Assembly: GCA_903934325.1 (NCBI GenBank)
Contig: CAIZNH010000040.1
Span: 1 to 64,000 of the forward strand
DNA: 64,000 bases
Origin: an uncultured Alphaproteobacteria bacterium
GTDB lineage: Bacteria > Pseudomonadota > Alphaproteobacteria > Sphingomonadales > Sphingomonadaceae
Reading direction: 5' to 3'
The notes under the pieces are model-generated. The model saw only the letters and a program-made list of their open reading frames with translations, made no database searches and was not told the origin of the DNA. Position 1 is the stretch's first letter. The number at the start of each line of letters is the position of its first letter. Position numbers and translations under genes: made by a program. Of the stretch, positions 20,031 to 29,705 are shown in pieces.

Positions 20031-20059
20031 CAAATAGTGTTGCACTTTAGCAACACAAG
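20031..20059 (-). promoter_or_regulatory. Candidate clpB promoter with inverted repeat in the spacer
   Basis: On the minus strand CTTGTG (20059-20054) and TATTTG (20036-20031) are 17 bp apart, and CTTG is the core of the heat-shock sigma-32 -35 element. The inverted repeat GTGTTGC-N6-GCAACAC occupies 20037-20056, filling the spacer. It is not the CIRCE element. The repeat could be an operator or a leader hairpin. Confidence 0.35.
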
Positions 20060-20207
20060 ACGCGACCCCGAAAAAAGCCGCATGCAGGTGTATTACCCGA
20101 GTAGGTGGGTTCGTCATTGACGCAAGACAAGAGCCCCCCCTCGCTTGACCTTGAGCACGCGCCGCGCAATGAAGCGCTGCGCCCATGGCGCAGGGGAGAA
20201 AAACACC

Positions 20208-22418
20208 ATGAAGTGGTTGAAGCGCGGCGCAATTGTGCTGGTGGCGGTTTGCGTTCTGGCGTTCGCCGTGCTGGCCACCTGGGAACCGCATTTTGCCAGC
20301 GCCGCCACGCCGCCGGCTACCCGCGTCTACAAGGCCGAGATCATCCGCGACAAATTCGGCGTGCCCCATATCTACGGCAAGACCGATGCCGACGCAGCCT
20401 TCGGCGTCGCCATGGCCCACTCGCAAGATGATTTCTTCACGCTTCAGGACGTGATCGCGATGAGCCGCGGGCGCTATGGCGCGATTGCGGGCGAGGACGG
20501 CGCCAAGGTCGATTATGTCTACCATCTGATCGACGCACGCGGCACGGCGGAGCGGGAATATCCGGGGCTTCCCGCCGACACCCGTGAACTCTTCGAAGCC
20601 TATGCTGCGGGCCTCAATCACTATGCGCAGCAGCATCCGGGCGAAGTGAAGCTCGCCAATCTCTTCCCCGTCAGCGGGATGGATGTCGCTGCCGGCTTCG
20701 CGCTGCGCCAGCCGTTCTTCTTCGGGCTCGACAGCGTGATCGGCCCGCTTGTCTCGGGCGATGACCTGCGCCGTGAACATGGCCCCGACATGCCCGGCTT
20801 CCCTCGCCCTCCGCTGGAAAGTGCTCCGCCGGCCGAAGCCGCCCCCACCGCTGCCAAGCAGGCGCACAATCTGGTGCTGCCGCTGGGCGAAGATGCCGAA
20901 CATCTTGGCTCCAATGCCTTTGCCGTCGCCCCCGAAAAGTCGGGCGGGCCGACCACCCTCATCTCCAATTCGCACCAGCCGCTGCGCGGCGGAGTGGCGT
21001 GGTATGAGCTGGTGGTCGAAAGCGGCGAAGGCTGGCACTTTGCCGGGGCGAACTTTCCGGGATCGCCCTTCCCCTTCCTCGGCCATAACGAGACGCTGGG
21101 GTGGACCAACACGGTCAACACCCCCGACATGATCGACATCTACCAGCTCGAACTCGACGAGACCGGCATGCGCTACAAGCTCGACGGCGAGTGGCGCGAT
21201 CTGGAAAGCAAGTGGGTGACCTTGCCGGTCAAGGTCGGCCCGGTGGCGCTGCCGATCCGGCGCGAAGTCCTGCGATCGGTCCACGGGCCGGTGATCCGCA
21301 ATGACAAGGGCGCTTTTGCGGTGCGCTATGGCGGGATCGGCAGGCTCGAACAGCTCGATGCCTATTACCGGCTCAACAAGGCCAGTTCCTTTGCGGAGTG
21401 GGAAGGACAGATTGCGCGGCTGGCGATCCCGTCGACCAACTTCATCTACGCCGATGCCGCGGGCAACATCGCCTATGTCTACAACGCTGCAATCCCGGCG
21501 CGGCCCGAAGGCGTGAAGGCCGACTGGCGCTCGGTCCTGCCCGGCAACCGCTCGGACCTGATCTGGCAGGGCGCGGTCGATTATGCCGCCCTGCCCAAGC
21601 TGAAGAACCCGGCGAGCGGCTGGCTCTACAATTCGAACAACGCCCCCTTCACCGCAGCCGGGGCCGGGAGCGATTTGGCGCCTGATGCGTTTGCGCCGAT
21701 CATGGGGATCGAACTTAAGCAAACCAACCGCTCGTGGCGCGCCTACAAGCTGCTGAGCGCGACGGCCGTGCTTGACCGCAAGGCGCTGGAGGCGATCAAG
21801 TACGACACAGGCTACGAGCGCCAGGGCTATGTCGCCCGGCTGTTCGATGCGCTCGAAGATCTGCCGGCAAAGGGCGATCTCGCCGAAGCGCGTGAACTTC
21901 TCGCAAGCTGGGATTTCAACGCCGATGGCAAGGGCCGCGCCGATGCCATCGCGCTGCTGATGATCCGCGACTTCATGTCGGCCGATTACGGCAACAAGCC
22001 GTTCCCCGATGTCGCCGAGAAGCTCGCCGCCGCGCGCGATCACCTGATGACCCATTTCGGCCGGCTCGATCCGCCGATGGGCGAGCTGCTGCGGCTGCGG
22101 CAGGGCGGGCTCGATCTCCCGCTCGACGGCGGCTCGGACAGCTTGCGCGCCTCGACCACATGGGATGTCGATGATGACGGCCGCCTCAGCCTCAAGCATG
22201 GCGACAGCTTCATCCAGTGGGTCGAATGGCAGCCCGGCAAGCCGGTGTTCTCGCGTTCGATCCAGCCTTTCGGTTCGGCCTCCACCCGGCCGGACAGCCC
22301 GCATTACAACGACCAGATGCGGCTGTTCGTCGAACACAAGCTGAAGCCGGTGCATTTCTGGCGCGAGGACGTGCTGGCGAATGCCAGCAAAACCGTCACG
22401 GTGACCAACGCCCGCTGA
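20208..22418 (+). CDS. Penicillin-acylase-family N-acylase (Ntn hydrolase)
   Basis: 736 residues. An N-terminal signal or anchor (about 9-27) is followed by the alpha-chain region with VRRDKFGVPHIYG-type start (IIRDKFGVPHIYGKTD, 45-60). The autoprocessing site is G234/S235 in HLGSNAFAV, where Ser becomes the N-terminal nucleophile of the beta chain; SHQPL and NxxxG elements follow. The family (S45) hydrolyses amide bonds of beta-lactams, acyl-homoserine lactones or lipopeptides in the periplasm; the group with this linker is close to aculeacin/AHL acylases, but the substrate is not readable. The ATG at 20208 has GGGGAG 10 bp upstream. The M16 peptidase starts 47 bp downstream, probably the same transcript. 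Confidence 0.9.
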   Translation: MKWLKRGAIVLVAVCVLAFAVLATWEPHFASAATPPATRVYKAEIIRDKFGVPHIYGKTDADAAFGVAMAHSQDDFFTLQDVIAMSRGRYGAIAGEDGAKVDYVYHLIDARGTAEREYPGLPADTRELFEAYAAGLNHYAQQHPGEVKLANLFPVSGMDVAAGFALRQPFFFGLDSVIGPLVSGDDLRREHGPDMPGFPRPPLESAPPAEAAPTAAKQAHNLVLPLGEDAEHLGSNAFAVAPEKSGGPTTLISNSHQPLRGGVAWYELVVESGEGWHFAGANFPGSPFPFLGHNETLGWTNTVNTPDMIDIYQLELDETGMRYKLDGEWRDLESKWVTLPVKVGPVALPIRREVLRSVHGPVIRNDKGAFAVRYGGIGRLEQLDAYYRLNKASSFAEWEGQIARLAIPSTNFIYADAAGNIAYVYNAAIPARPEGVKADWRSVLPGNRSDLIWQGAVDYAALPKLKNPASGWLYNSNNAPFTAAGAGSDLAPDAFAPIMGIELKQTNRSWRAYKLLSATAVLDRKALEAIKYDTGYERQGYVARLFDALEDLPAKGDLAEARELLASWDFNADGKGRADAIALLMIRDFMSADYGNKPFPDVAEKLAAARDHLMTHFGRLDPPMGELLRLRQGGLDLPLDGGSDSLRASTTWDVDDDGRLSLKHGDSFIQWVEWQPGKPVFSRSIQPFGSASTRPDSPHYNDQMRLFVEHKLKPVHFWREDVLANASKTVTVTNAR

Positions 22419-22465
22419 GCAACCCTCTCTTTTTCCAACCCCTATCCCCTGACCGGAGATTCTTG

Positions 22466-25315
22466 ATGACCCATCGTTTTGCTGCCGCGAGCCTTTCGGC
22501 GCTTGCCCTTGCGCTGGCTGCGCCGCTGACCCCGGCGCTGGCCGACAATCATGCCGCCAGCAGCGCTGCCCCGCAGGCAACCGCCGATCTTCCGGCGCTG
22601 GTGGCGCAGGTGCAGATCCCGCACACCGAATTCCACCTCGAGAACGGCCTTACCGTGCTCGTGCACGAAGACCGCAAGGCCCCCGTCGTGGGCGTTGCCG
22701 TGTGGTACAATGTCGGCTCCAAGGACGAACCCAAGGGCAAGACAGGCTTTGCCCACCTGTTCGAGCACCTGATGTTCAACGGTTCGGAAAATGCGCCGCA
22801 GGACTACTTCCAATACCTCGCGGAAATGGGCGCGACCGACTACAACGGCACCACCAATTTCGACCGCACCAACTACTTTCAGACCGTTCCGCGCCCCGCT
22901 CTGGAACGCGCCTTGTGGCTGGAGAGCGACCGCATGGGCTACCTGCTCGGCGCGGTGACGCAGGAGAAGCTCGATAACCAGCGCGGCGTGGTGCAGAACG
23001 AAAAGCGCCAGGGCGACAACCAGCCCGGCGGCCTCGTTTTCTACGAGATCCTCAAGACCCTGTTCCCCGAAGGCCACCCCTACAGCCACAACGTGATCGG
23101 CTCGATGGCCGACCTGGATGCCGCCTCGATGGACGACGTGCGCAACTGGTTCATCGACAAGTACGGCCCCAACAACGCCACGCTGGTGCTGGCCGGTGAC
23201 ATTTCCGCCGCCGAGGCCCGCCCGCTGGTCGAGAAGTATTTCGGCGCGATCAAGCGCGGCCCGGTCAACACCCCGGCCGCTGCCGCGGTGCCGACCCTTG
23301 CGCAGGACGTGCGCGTCGTCATGAAGGATCAGGTCGCCGCCACCAGCGTCACCCGCTACTGGCCCGCCCCGGGCATTACCAGCGCCGATCTGACCGCGCT
23401 CAGCGTGGGCGCGGAAATCCTCGGTGGTCTCGCCTCCAGCCGCCTCGACGAGGTGCTGGTGCGCGACGAACAGCTTGCGGTTGGCGTGTCGGCCGGCAAT
23501 TTCGAATTCCAGCGCGTCGGCGTGCTGAGCGTCGGTGCGACGGTCAAGCCGGGCGTGGATCTGGCGGTGGTCGAGGCCCGGCTTGATGCGCTGATCAAGC
23601 AGTTCATCGCCGAGGGCCCGACCGAAGACGAAGTGCGCCGCGCGGCGACCAGCAATCTTGCCTCGACGATCCGCGGCCTCGAACAGGTCGGCGGCTTCGG
23701 CGGCAAGGCCGTCACCCTCGCCAATGGCGAAGTGCTGGCCGGCGATTCCGGGTTCTACGCGACCCAGCTTGAACGCCTCGCCAAGGTCACCCCGGCCGAA
23801 GTCAAGGCGGCGATGGCCAAGTGGATGACCAAGCCGGCCATGACGCTGGTGCTCGAACCCGGCCCGCGCGATGCCTCCTACGAGGAAGCCGCCTCGGTCG
23901 GCGGTGCGGCCAACGCCTCGGAACGCGATCGCAGCGCCGAAACGCTGACGGTCACGGTCGAGCGCCCCAAGCCCGCGATCGACACCGTGGCCGAACTCGA
24001 CTTCCCCGATCTGGAGCGCGCCACGCTCAAGAACGGGATGAAGGTCACCTATGCCCGCCGCACCGCGGTTCCGGCGACCTATGTCTCGATGTCCTTCAAT
24101 GCCGGGAGCGCGGCCGATCCGGTCGCCAAGCGCGGTCTTGAAGGCCTGACGATGGCGCTGTTCGATGAAGGCACCACCAAGCTGTCCGGGCAGGACATCG
24201 CCGAAGCGGGCGAGCGGCTCGGGGCGTCGATCTCCACCGGCAGCGGGGACGACCGGTCGACCTTCACCCTCTCGGCTCTCAGCGCCAACCTTGCCCCGTC
24301 GCTTGATCTGATGCGCCAGATCGTGCGCGAGCCGGCGTTCAACCCGGCCGACCTCGAGCGCGTTCGCACCCAGACCGTCACCGGCATCAAGCAGGCGATG
24401 AAGTCGCCCCAGGGGATCGCCCAGCGCACCCTGACGCCCGAACTGTTCGGCAGCGACACGCCCTATGGCGGGGTGAGCACCGTGGCGAGCGTGAGCGCGA
24501 TCACCCGCGATGATCTTGTCGCCTTCAAGGACAGCTGGATCCGGCCGGACAATGGCGAGGTGTTCATCATCTCAGACCATCCGCTGGCCGAGATCGTGGC
24601 AGCGCTCAACACCGCCTTCGGCGACTGGACGGCGCCCAAGGCTGCCAAGGGCACCAAGGCCTTCAAGCAGGCCGCCGCCGCGCAGGGCAAGCGCATCATC
24701 CTCGTCAACCGCCCCAATTCGCCGCAGAGCTTCATCTTCGGCGCGCAGGTTACGGGGCTGGATGCCGGCGATCCGGCTTTTGTCGCCTTCAACAGCGCCA
24801 ACAACTCGCTGGGCGGCAACTTCCTCGCGCGGCTCAACATGAACCTGCGCGAGACCAAGGGCTGGAGCTATGGTGTGCGTGGCGGCACCCAGGCCCGCGA
24901 AAATGCCGTGATCTACGGCATTTCGGGCGGCGTGCAGGCTGACCGTACGGGCGATTCGCTGTCCGAGATGATCCGCGATACCAGCGAGTTCCTGACCGTG
25001 AAGGGCGTCACGCCCGAAGAACTGCAGCGCTCGATCGCCTCGGAAGTCGGCGCGCTGCCGGGCCGGTTCGAAACCTCGCCTGCGGTGCTCGGCGCGATCC
25101 AGGGCAATGCCCTGTTCGGCCGTCCCGACAACTATCAGGAAACCCTCGCCTCGCTCTACCGCGCGCAGACGACCGAAAGCCTCGATGCCGTGGCCCGCGC
25201 GACGATCGACACCGACAAATTCGTGTGGGTCGTGGTCGGCGATGCCAGCAAGGTCCGTGCACAGCTCGACGCGGTCGGCCTGCCGGTCGAAGTGCGCGAG
25301 ATGGCAAGCGAGTAA
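22466..25315 (+). CDS. Secreted M16-family zinc peptidase, two-domain
   Basis: 949 residues. Signal peptide of about 26 residues ends PALAD. The first M16 domain has the inverted zinc motif H97-F-E100-H101 in HLFEHLMF, with the third ligand E179 in VVQNEKRQ. The second half (from about residue 510, ATLKNGMKVTYARR) has the same fold without the zinc motif, as is usual for fused M16 pairs that enclose unfolded peptides. It degrades peptides in the periplasm. CCGGAG is 8 bp before the start. It follows the acylase gene closely. A 15-bp perfect hairpin begins 14 bp after the stop. Confidence 0.93.
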   Translation: MTHRFAAASLSALALALAAPLTPALADNHAASSAAPQATADLPALVAQVQIPHTEFHLENGLTVLVHEDRKAPVVGVAVWYNVGSKDEPKGKTGFAHLFEHLMFNGSENAPQDYFQYLAEMGATDYNGTTNFDRTNYFQTVPRPALERALWLESDRMGYLLGAVTQEKLDNQRGVVQNEKRQGDNQPGGLVFYEILKTLFPEGHPYSHNVIGSMADLDAASMDDVRNWFIDKYGPNNATLVLAGDISAAEARPLVEKYFGAIKRGPVNTPAAAAVPTLAQDVRVVMKDQVAATSVTRYWPAPGITSADLTALSVGAEILGGLASSRLDEVLVRDEQLAVGVSAGNFEFQRVGVLSVGATVKPGVDLAVVEARLDALIKQFIAEGPTEDEVRRAATSNLASTIRGLEQVGGFGGKAVTLANGEVLAGDSGFYATQLERLAKVTPAEVKAAMAKWMTKPAMTLVLEPGPRDASYEEAASVGGAANASERDRSAETLTVTVERPKPAIDTVAELDFPDLERATLKNGMKVTYARRTAVPATYVSMSFNAGSAADPVAKRGLEGLTMALFDEGTTKLSGQDIAEAGERLGASISTGSGDDRSTFTLSALSANLAPSLDLMRQIVREPAFNPADLERVRTQTVTGIKQAMKSPQGIAQRTLTPELFGSDTPYGGVSTVASVSAITRDDLVAFKDSWIRPDNGEVFIISDHPLAEIVAALNTAFGDWTAPKAAKGTKAFKQAAAAQGKRIILVNRPNSPQSFIFGAQVTGLDAGDPAFVAFNSANNSLGGNFLARLNMNLRETKGWSYGVRGGTQARENAVIYGISGGVQADRTGDSLSEMIRDTSEFLTVKGVTPEELQRSIASEVGALPGRFETSPAVLGAIQGNALFGRPDNYQETLASLYRAQTTESLDAVARATIDTDKFVWVVVGDASKVRAQLDAVGLPVEVREMASE

Positions 25316-25329
25316 GGCACTGGATGCGC

Positions 25330-25366
25330 AGCGCGCTTCAACCGTCAAATCCGGTTGAAGCGCGCT
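25330..25366. repeat. 15-bp perfect stem-loop after the M16 peptidase gene
   Basis: AGCGCGCTTCAACCG (25330-25344) pairs exactly with CGGTTGAAGCGCGCT (25352-25366) around a 7-nt loop. No T-tract follows. It may end or stabilise the acylase-peptidase transcript, or be a REP-like element. Confidence 0.6.
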
Positions 25367-25437
25367 GACATCAGTGTAAACAACGCGATCAGGAGGGCGG
25401 GTCAGACAAGGTCCGCACCAAGCACAGGAGTTGGATT

Positions 25438-25737
25438 ATGTCTGTTGCAGGTACCTACAAGACCATCGTGAAGAGCCCGATGGGTGACCAGTCCGGCACC
25501 CTCACCGTGGTTCCCGATGGCGACACCTTCAGCGGTTCGCTGGTCGGCAGCCTCGGCTCGATGGACATTGCCGGCGGCACTGTCAGCGGCAACACCATCA
25601 GCTGGAAGATGGACATGACTGTCCCCATGCCGATGACGCTCGACTGCGAAGCGACCATCGATGGCGACACCCTGACCGGTTCGGTCAATGCCGGCGCTTT
25701 CGGCGCCATGCCGCTGTCGGGCACCCGCGAAAGCTGA
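25438..25737 (+). CDS. Small beta-rich protein of unknown function
   Basis: 99 residues, no signal peptide or membrane segment. The sequence alternates short strands and turns: GTYKTIVKSPMGDQSGTLTVVPDG, GDTFSGSLVGSLGSMDIAGGTVSGNTISW, and a methionine/proline-rich MTVPMPMTLDCEATIDGDTLTGSV ending MPLSGTR. This repeated strand-turn layout suggests a small beta-barrel or sandwich, possibly a lipocalin-like binding fold. AGGAG lies 8 bp before the start and a strong terminator follows, so it is a real monocistronic gene. Similar small proteins occur in other Proteobacteria, as I recall, without a known function. Confidence 0.75.
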   Translation: MSVAGTYKTIVKSPMGDQSGTLTVVPDGDTFSGSLVGSLGSMDIAGGTVSGNTISWKMDMTVPMPMTLDCEATIDGDTLTGSVNAGAFGAMPLSGTRES

Positions 25738-25760
25738 GCGCCCGTCTCATGGATTGAAAG

Positions 25761-25793
25761 AGCCGCCGGAGTTCGCGCTCCGGCGGCTTTTTT
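25761..25793 (+). terminator. Strong intrinsic terminator
   Basis: AGCCGCCGGAG (25761-25771) pairs with CTCCGGCGGCT (25778-25788) around TTCGCG and runs into a six-T tract. It ends the small beta-rich protein gene. Confidence 0.92.
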
Positions 25794-25869
25794 GCGCCTT
25801 GTGGCCCCGCGACTTGCCTTGCGCCACAGGAACGGCATGGTAGCGCCGCGATCGCAGATGAGGGGGATC

Positions 25870-27540
25870 ATGACCGATACAGACGGGGGCGCGCTGCCCA
25901 AGCACCACGAGGCGAGCGCGACAGAAAAGCGCGTCATCCTCGCCTCGTCGCTGGGCACGGTGTTCGAGTGGTATGATTTCTACCTCTACGGCCTGCTCGC
26001 CACGATCATCTCGGCGCAGTTCTTCTCGGGGGTGAACGAGACCACCGGCTTCATCTTCGCGCTCGCAGCGTTTGCGGCAGGCTTTGCCGTGCGGCCCTTC
26101 GGCGCGCTGGTGTTCGGCCGGCTGGGCGATCTGGTCGGGCGCAAATACACCTTCCTTGTCACCATGGGCCTGATGGGCTTTGCGACCTTCACCGTGGGGC
26201 TGCTGCCCTCATATGCCAGCATCGGGGTGGCGGCCCCGATCATGCTGGTGGCGCTGCGGCTGCTGCAAGGCCTTGCTCTGGGCGGCGAATATGGCGGCGC
26301 GGCGACCTATGTCGCGGAGCATGCCCCGGACCACAAGCGCGGGCTCTATACCAGCTTCATCCAGACCACCGCGACCCTCGGCCTGTTTGCGGCCCTTCTG
26401 GTGGTGATCGGCACCCGCACCATGATCGGCGAAGAGGCCTTCAAGGAATGGGGCTGGCGCGTACCGTTCCTGATCTCCGCGCTGCTGCTCGGGGTCTCAC
26501 TATGGATCCGCATGCAGTTGCAGGAGAGCCCAGTCTTCCAAAAGATGAAGGAGGAAGGCAGCAATTCCAAGGCGCCGATTTCCGAGGCTTTCGGCAACTG
26601 GGCTAACGGCAGGTGGGCGCTGATCGCGCTGCTGGGCGCAGTCGCGGGTCAGGCGGTGGTGTGGTACACTGGCCAGTTCTACGCACTGTTCTTCCTTGAG
26701 AAAATGCTGATGGTGGACGGCGCGACCACCAATATCCTGATCGCGGTGGCGCTCGCCATCGGTACGCCGTTCTTCATTTTCTTCGGCTGGCTGTCCGACC
26801 GGATTGGGCGCAAGAAGATCATCCTTGCCGGCTGCGCGCTGGCGGCGGCGACCTACTTCCCCGCCTTCCACCTGCTGTCCGAGGCCGCAAACCCGGCGCT
26901 CGCCAAAGCGCAGGTGACCGCGCCGGTCAGCGTGATCGTCCATTCGGGCGACTGCTCGGTGCAGTTCGATCCGATCGGCAAGAACAAGTTCGACACCAAG
27001 AGCTGCGACATTGCCAAGTCGTTCCTCGCCAAGGGCGCAATCAGCTACACCAACGTCGAGGCGCAGCCGGGCAGCATCGCCCAGGTGACAATCGGTAGCG
27101 AGACCTTCGCCGCTCCAGATCCGGCGAAGCTGACGGGGGATGACCGCAAGGCCGCCATCAGCGCCTTCCAGGCCGCCTTGAAGGCCGCGCTGGCAAAGGC
27201 AGGCTATCCCTCCTCGGCCGATCCGCAGGCAATCGACACGCCGCTGGTGATCGCCATCCTCACCTGGCTCGTGCTGCTGGTGACGATGGTCTACGGGCCG
27301 ATTGCCGCGCTGCTGGTGGAGCTGTTCCCCACCCGCATCCGCTACACCGCGATGAGCCTGCCCTATCACATCGGCAATGGCTGGCTCGGCGGCTTTCTGC
27401 CGACCACCGCCTTCGCGATGGTCGCAGCCACCGGCGATATCTACTTCGGCCTGTGGTATCCCATCGGGGTCTGCGTGCTGACCGTGGTGGTCGGCCTCGT
27501 GTTCCTGCCCGAAACCTTCCGCCGCAATATCGACCAATAG
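25870..27540 (+). CDS. MHS-type MFS transporter with a large hydrophilic insert
   Basis: 556 residues. Major facilitator of the metabolite:H+ symporter group: FEWYDFYLYG in the first helix, GRLGDLVGRKYTF and DRIGRKK loop motifs, GLALGGEYGGAATYVAEHAP, LVELFPTRIRYTAMSLPYHIGNG. The group imports organic acids, osmolytes or similar solutes with protons. A ~115-residue soluble insert (about 340-455) splits the second half and carries two cysteines (about residues 361 and 379); it should face the periplasm. The ATG at 25870 follows GAGGGGG. The gene converges on acs with 3 bp between stops, which makes a carboxylate substrate plausible but unproven. Confidence 0.88.
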   Translation: MTDTDGGALPKHHEASATEKRVILASSLGTVFEWYDFYLYGLLATIISAQFFSGVNETTGFIFALAAFAAGFAVRPFGALVFGRLGDLVGRKYTFLVTMGLMGFATFTVGLLPSYASIGVAAPIMLVALRLLQGLALGGEYGGAATYVAEHAPDHKRGLYTSFIQTTATLGLFAALLVVIGTRTMIGEEAFKEWGWRVPFLISALLLGVSLWIRMQLQESPVFQKMKEEGSNSKAPISEAFGNWANGRWALIALLGAVAGQAVVWYTGQFYALFFLEKMLMVDGATTNILIAVALAIGTPFFIFFGWLSDRIGRKKIILAGCALAAATYFPAFHLLSEAANPALAKAQVTAPVSVIVHSGDCSVQFDPIGKNKFDTKSCDIAKSFLAKGAISYTNVEAQPGSIAQVTIGSETFAAPDPAKLTGDDRKAAISAFQAALKAALAKAGYPSSADPQAIDTPLVIAILTWLVLLVTMVYGPIAALLVELFPTRIRYTAMSLPYHIGNGWLGGFLPTTAFAMVAATGDIYFGLWYPIGVCVLTVVVGLVFLPETFRRNIDQ

Positions 27541-27543
27541 ACC

Positions 27544-29469
27544 CTAGCGGTTCTGCCGCCCCTCGATCAGCCGCTCGACCAGCGAGGGATCGGCGAGCGT
27601 CGAGGTGTCGCCCAGCGCGCCGAAGTCGTTCTCGGCGATCTTGCGCAGGATGCGGCGCATGATCTTGCCTGAACGGGTCTTGGGCAGGCCGTCGGTGAAG
27701 TGGATGATATCGGGCGTGGCAACAGGGCCGATTTCCTTGCGCACCTGCGCCTTCAGATCGGCCAGCAGCGCCTCGGTGCCGTCCTCGCCCGCGTTCAGGG
27801 TGACGTAGCAATAGATGCCCTGCCCCTTGATGTCGTGCGGATAGCCGACCACCGCGGCTTCTGCGACCTTGGCGTGGAGCACCAGAGCGCTCTCGACCTC
27901 GGCGGTGCCCATGCGGTGGCCCGAGACGTTGATCACATCGTCGACCCGCCCGGTGATCCAGTAGTATCCGTCGGCATCGCGCTTGCAGCCATCGCCGGTG
28001 AAATACTTGCCGACGTAAGTGCTGAAATAGGTCTGCACGAAGCGGTCGTGATCGCCGCAGACGGTGCGCGCCTGCCCGGGCCAGCTATGGGTGATGCACA
28101 GGTTGCCCTCGGCGGCTCCATCGAGCACATGGCCTTCATTATCGACCAGCTCAGGGCGGATGCCGAAGAACGGGAGGCCCGCGCTCCCGGGTTTCATGTC
28201 GTGCGCGCCGGGCAGTGTGGTGATCATGCAGCCGCCGGTTTCGGTCTGCCACCAGGTGTCGATGACGGGGCAGCGGCCTTCGCCTACTACGTCGAAATAC
28301 CAGCGCCACGCCTCGGGATTGATCGGCTCGCCGACGCTTCCCAGCAGGCGCAGCGAGGCGCGGCTGCGGCTCGTCACATGGTGCTCTCCCTCGCGCATCA
28401 GGGCGCGGATCGCGGTGGGGGCGGTGTAGATGATGTTGACCTGATGCTTGTCGACCACGTCCGAGAAGCGCCCGTGATCGGGGTAGTTGGGCACGCCCTC
28501 GAACACCACCGCGGTCGCAGCGTTCATCAGCGGGCCGTAGACCACGTAGCTATGCCCGGTGACCCAGCCGATATCGGCGGTGCACCAGAACACCTCGCCC
28601 GGTTGATAATCAAAGATGTAGTGAAACGTCGTCGCGGTCCATACGCCGTAGCCGCCGGTGGTGTGGAGCACGCCCTTGGGCTTGCCGGTCGAACCGGAGG
28701 TGTAGAGGATGAACAGCGGGTCTTCCGCACCCATCACCTCGCAGGGGCAGTCTTCATCGCTCGCGAGCGCTTCGAGCCAGTGATCGCGGCCCTCTGCCAT
28801 GGCGATCTCGCCGCCGGTGTGGCGGATCACGAGCACGCCCTCGACCGCAGTGGACGGATGCGCGAGCGCGGCATCGACATTGGCCTTCAAGGGCACGCGC
28901 TTGCCGCCGCGCAGGCCCTCGTCAGCCGTCACCACAAAGCGGCTGCCGCAATCCTCGATCCGGCCTGCCAGCGCCTCGGGCGAGAAGCCGCCGAACACCA
29001 CCGAATGCACCGCCCCGAGCCGCGCGCAGGCGAGCATCGCGATCACCCCTTCGAGGATCATCGGCATGTAGATCGTCACCCGCTCGCCGCGCATCACCCC
29101 GAGCTTTTTCAGCGCGTTGGCCATGCGCACCACTTCGGCGTGGAGTTCGCCATAGGTGAGGCTGCGCCCCGGCGATGCGGGATCATCGGGCTCGAAAATC
29201 AGCGCGGTGCGGCCGGCGTGGTGGGGCAGATGGCGATCAACCGCGTTGTGGCACAGGTTCAATGTCCCGTCCTCGAACCACTTGATCGCGACCGGATCAT
29301 AGGACCAGTCCCCGCCCATTGTCGGGGCCAAAACCCAGTCCAGCCGTCCGGCCTGTTCCAGCCAGAAAGCGTCCGGCGCCTCCACCGAGCGGCGGTACAT
29401 TTCGGCATAGTCGGACGCGGTGCAGTGGGTGGGCGCAGCCGGATCGGGCCGCGCGACGGCATTGGACAT
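27544..29469 (-). CDS. acs: Acetyl-CoA synthetase (AMP-forming)
   Basis: 641 residues, the normal Acs length. It activates acetate: acetate + ATP + CoA to acetyl-CoA + AMP + PPi. The ATP-binding motif [11 protein letters not shown], the WWQTETGG motif, the [34 protein letters not shown] hinge region, and the C-terminal [11 protein letters not shown] with the lysine that is acetylated in regulated Acs enzymes are all present. The tryptophan of the acetate pocket (in TWWQTETGG) supports acetate rather than a larger acid. The start at 29469 has GGGAGAGAG upstream. A parS site lies 52 bp above the start codon. Confidence 0.95.
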   Translation of the reverse strand: MSNAVARPDPAAPTHCTASDYAEMYRRSVEAPDAFWLEQAGRLDWVLAPTMGGDWSYDPVAIKWFEDGTLNLCHNAVDRHLPHHAGRTALIFEPDDPASPGRSLTYGELHAEVVRMANALKKLGVMRGERVTIYMPMILEGVIAMLACARLGAVHSVVFGGFSPEALAGRIEDCGSRFVVTADEGLRGGKRVPLKANVDAALAHPSTAVEGVLVIRHTGGEIAMAEGRDHWLEALASDEDCPCEVMGAEDPLFILYTSGSTGKPKGVLHTTGGYGVWTATTFHYIFDYQPGEVFWCTADIGWVTGHSYVVYGPLMNAATAVVFEGVPNYPDHGRFSDVVDKHQVNIIYTAPTAIRALMREGEHHVTSRSRASLRLLGSVGEPINPEAWRWYFDVVGEGRCPVIDTWWQTETGGCMITTLPGAHDMKPGSAGLPFFGIRPELVDNEGHVLDGAAEGNLCITHSWPGQARTVCGDHDRFVQTYFSTYVGKYFTGDGCKRDADGYYWITGRVDDVINVSGHRMGTAEVESALVLHAKVAEAAVVGYPHDIKGQGIYCYVTLNAGEDGTEALLADLKAQVRKEIGPVATPDIIHFTDGLPKTRSGKIMRRILRKIAENDFGALGDTSTLADPSLVERLIEGRQNR

Positions 29470-29520
29470 CAACTCTCTCCCTTGTCGCAGCCGGTCTACC
29501 AAACCCGCCAAAAGGGGCAA

Positions 29521-29538
29521 ATGTTTCACGTGAAACAT
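29521..29538. other. parS: parS site, ParB-binding chromosomal centromere
   Basis: ATGTTTCACGTGAAACAT is an 18-bp perfect palindrome containing TGTTTCACGTGAAACA at 29522-29537, the 16-bp consensus bound by chromosomal ParB across bacteria including alphaproteobacteria. It lies between acs and the ompW remnant. parA and parB are not in the window. parS sites cluster near the replication origin. Confidence 0.85.
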
Positions 29539-29617
29539 TGCGCCCGCCGCTATCATCTCGGGGTCATCTCGGGGTCAACTGTGCATCAAACCGAGGCTAG
29601 AAATCGCCCCGCTTCAC

Positions 29618-29651
29618 ACAAAAACCCCGCCGGCGGGGGGCGCCGACGGGG
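29618..29651 (-). terminator. Terminator of the ompW remnant
   Basis: CCCCGCCGGCG (29625-29635) pairs with CGCCGACGGGG (29641-29651) with one mismatch; on the minus strand it runs into TTTTTGTG. A second inverted repeat, CCTCTAGA-N5-TCTAGAGG, lies at 29663-29683 just before it. Confidence 0.75.
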
Positions 29652-29705
29652 CCTCTGGCTTACCTCTAGAGCGGATCTAGAGGGGTCAAGAGCAGGTCTG
29701 AAGGC

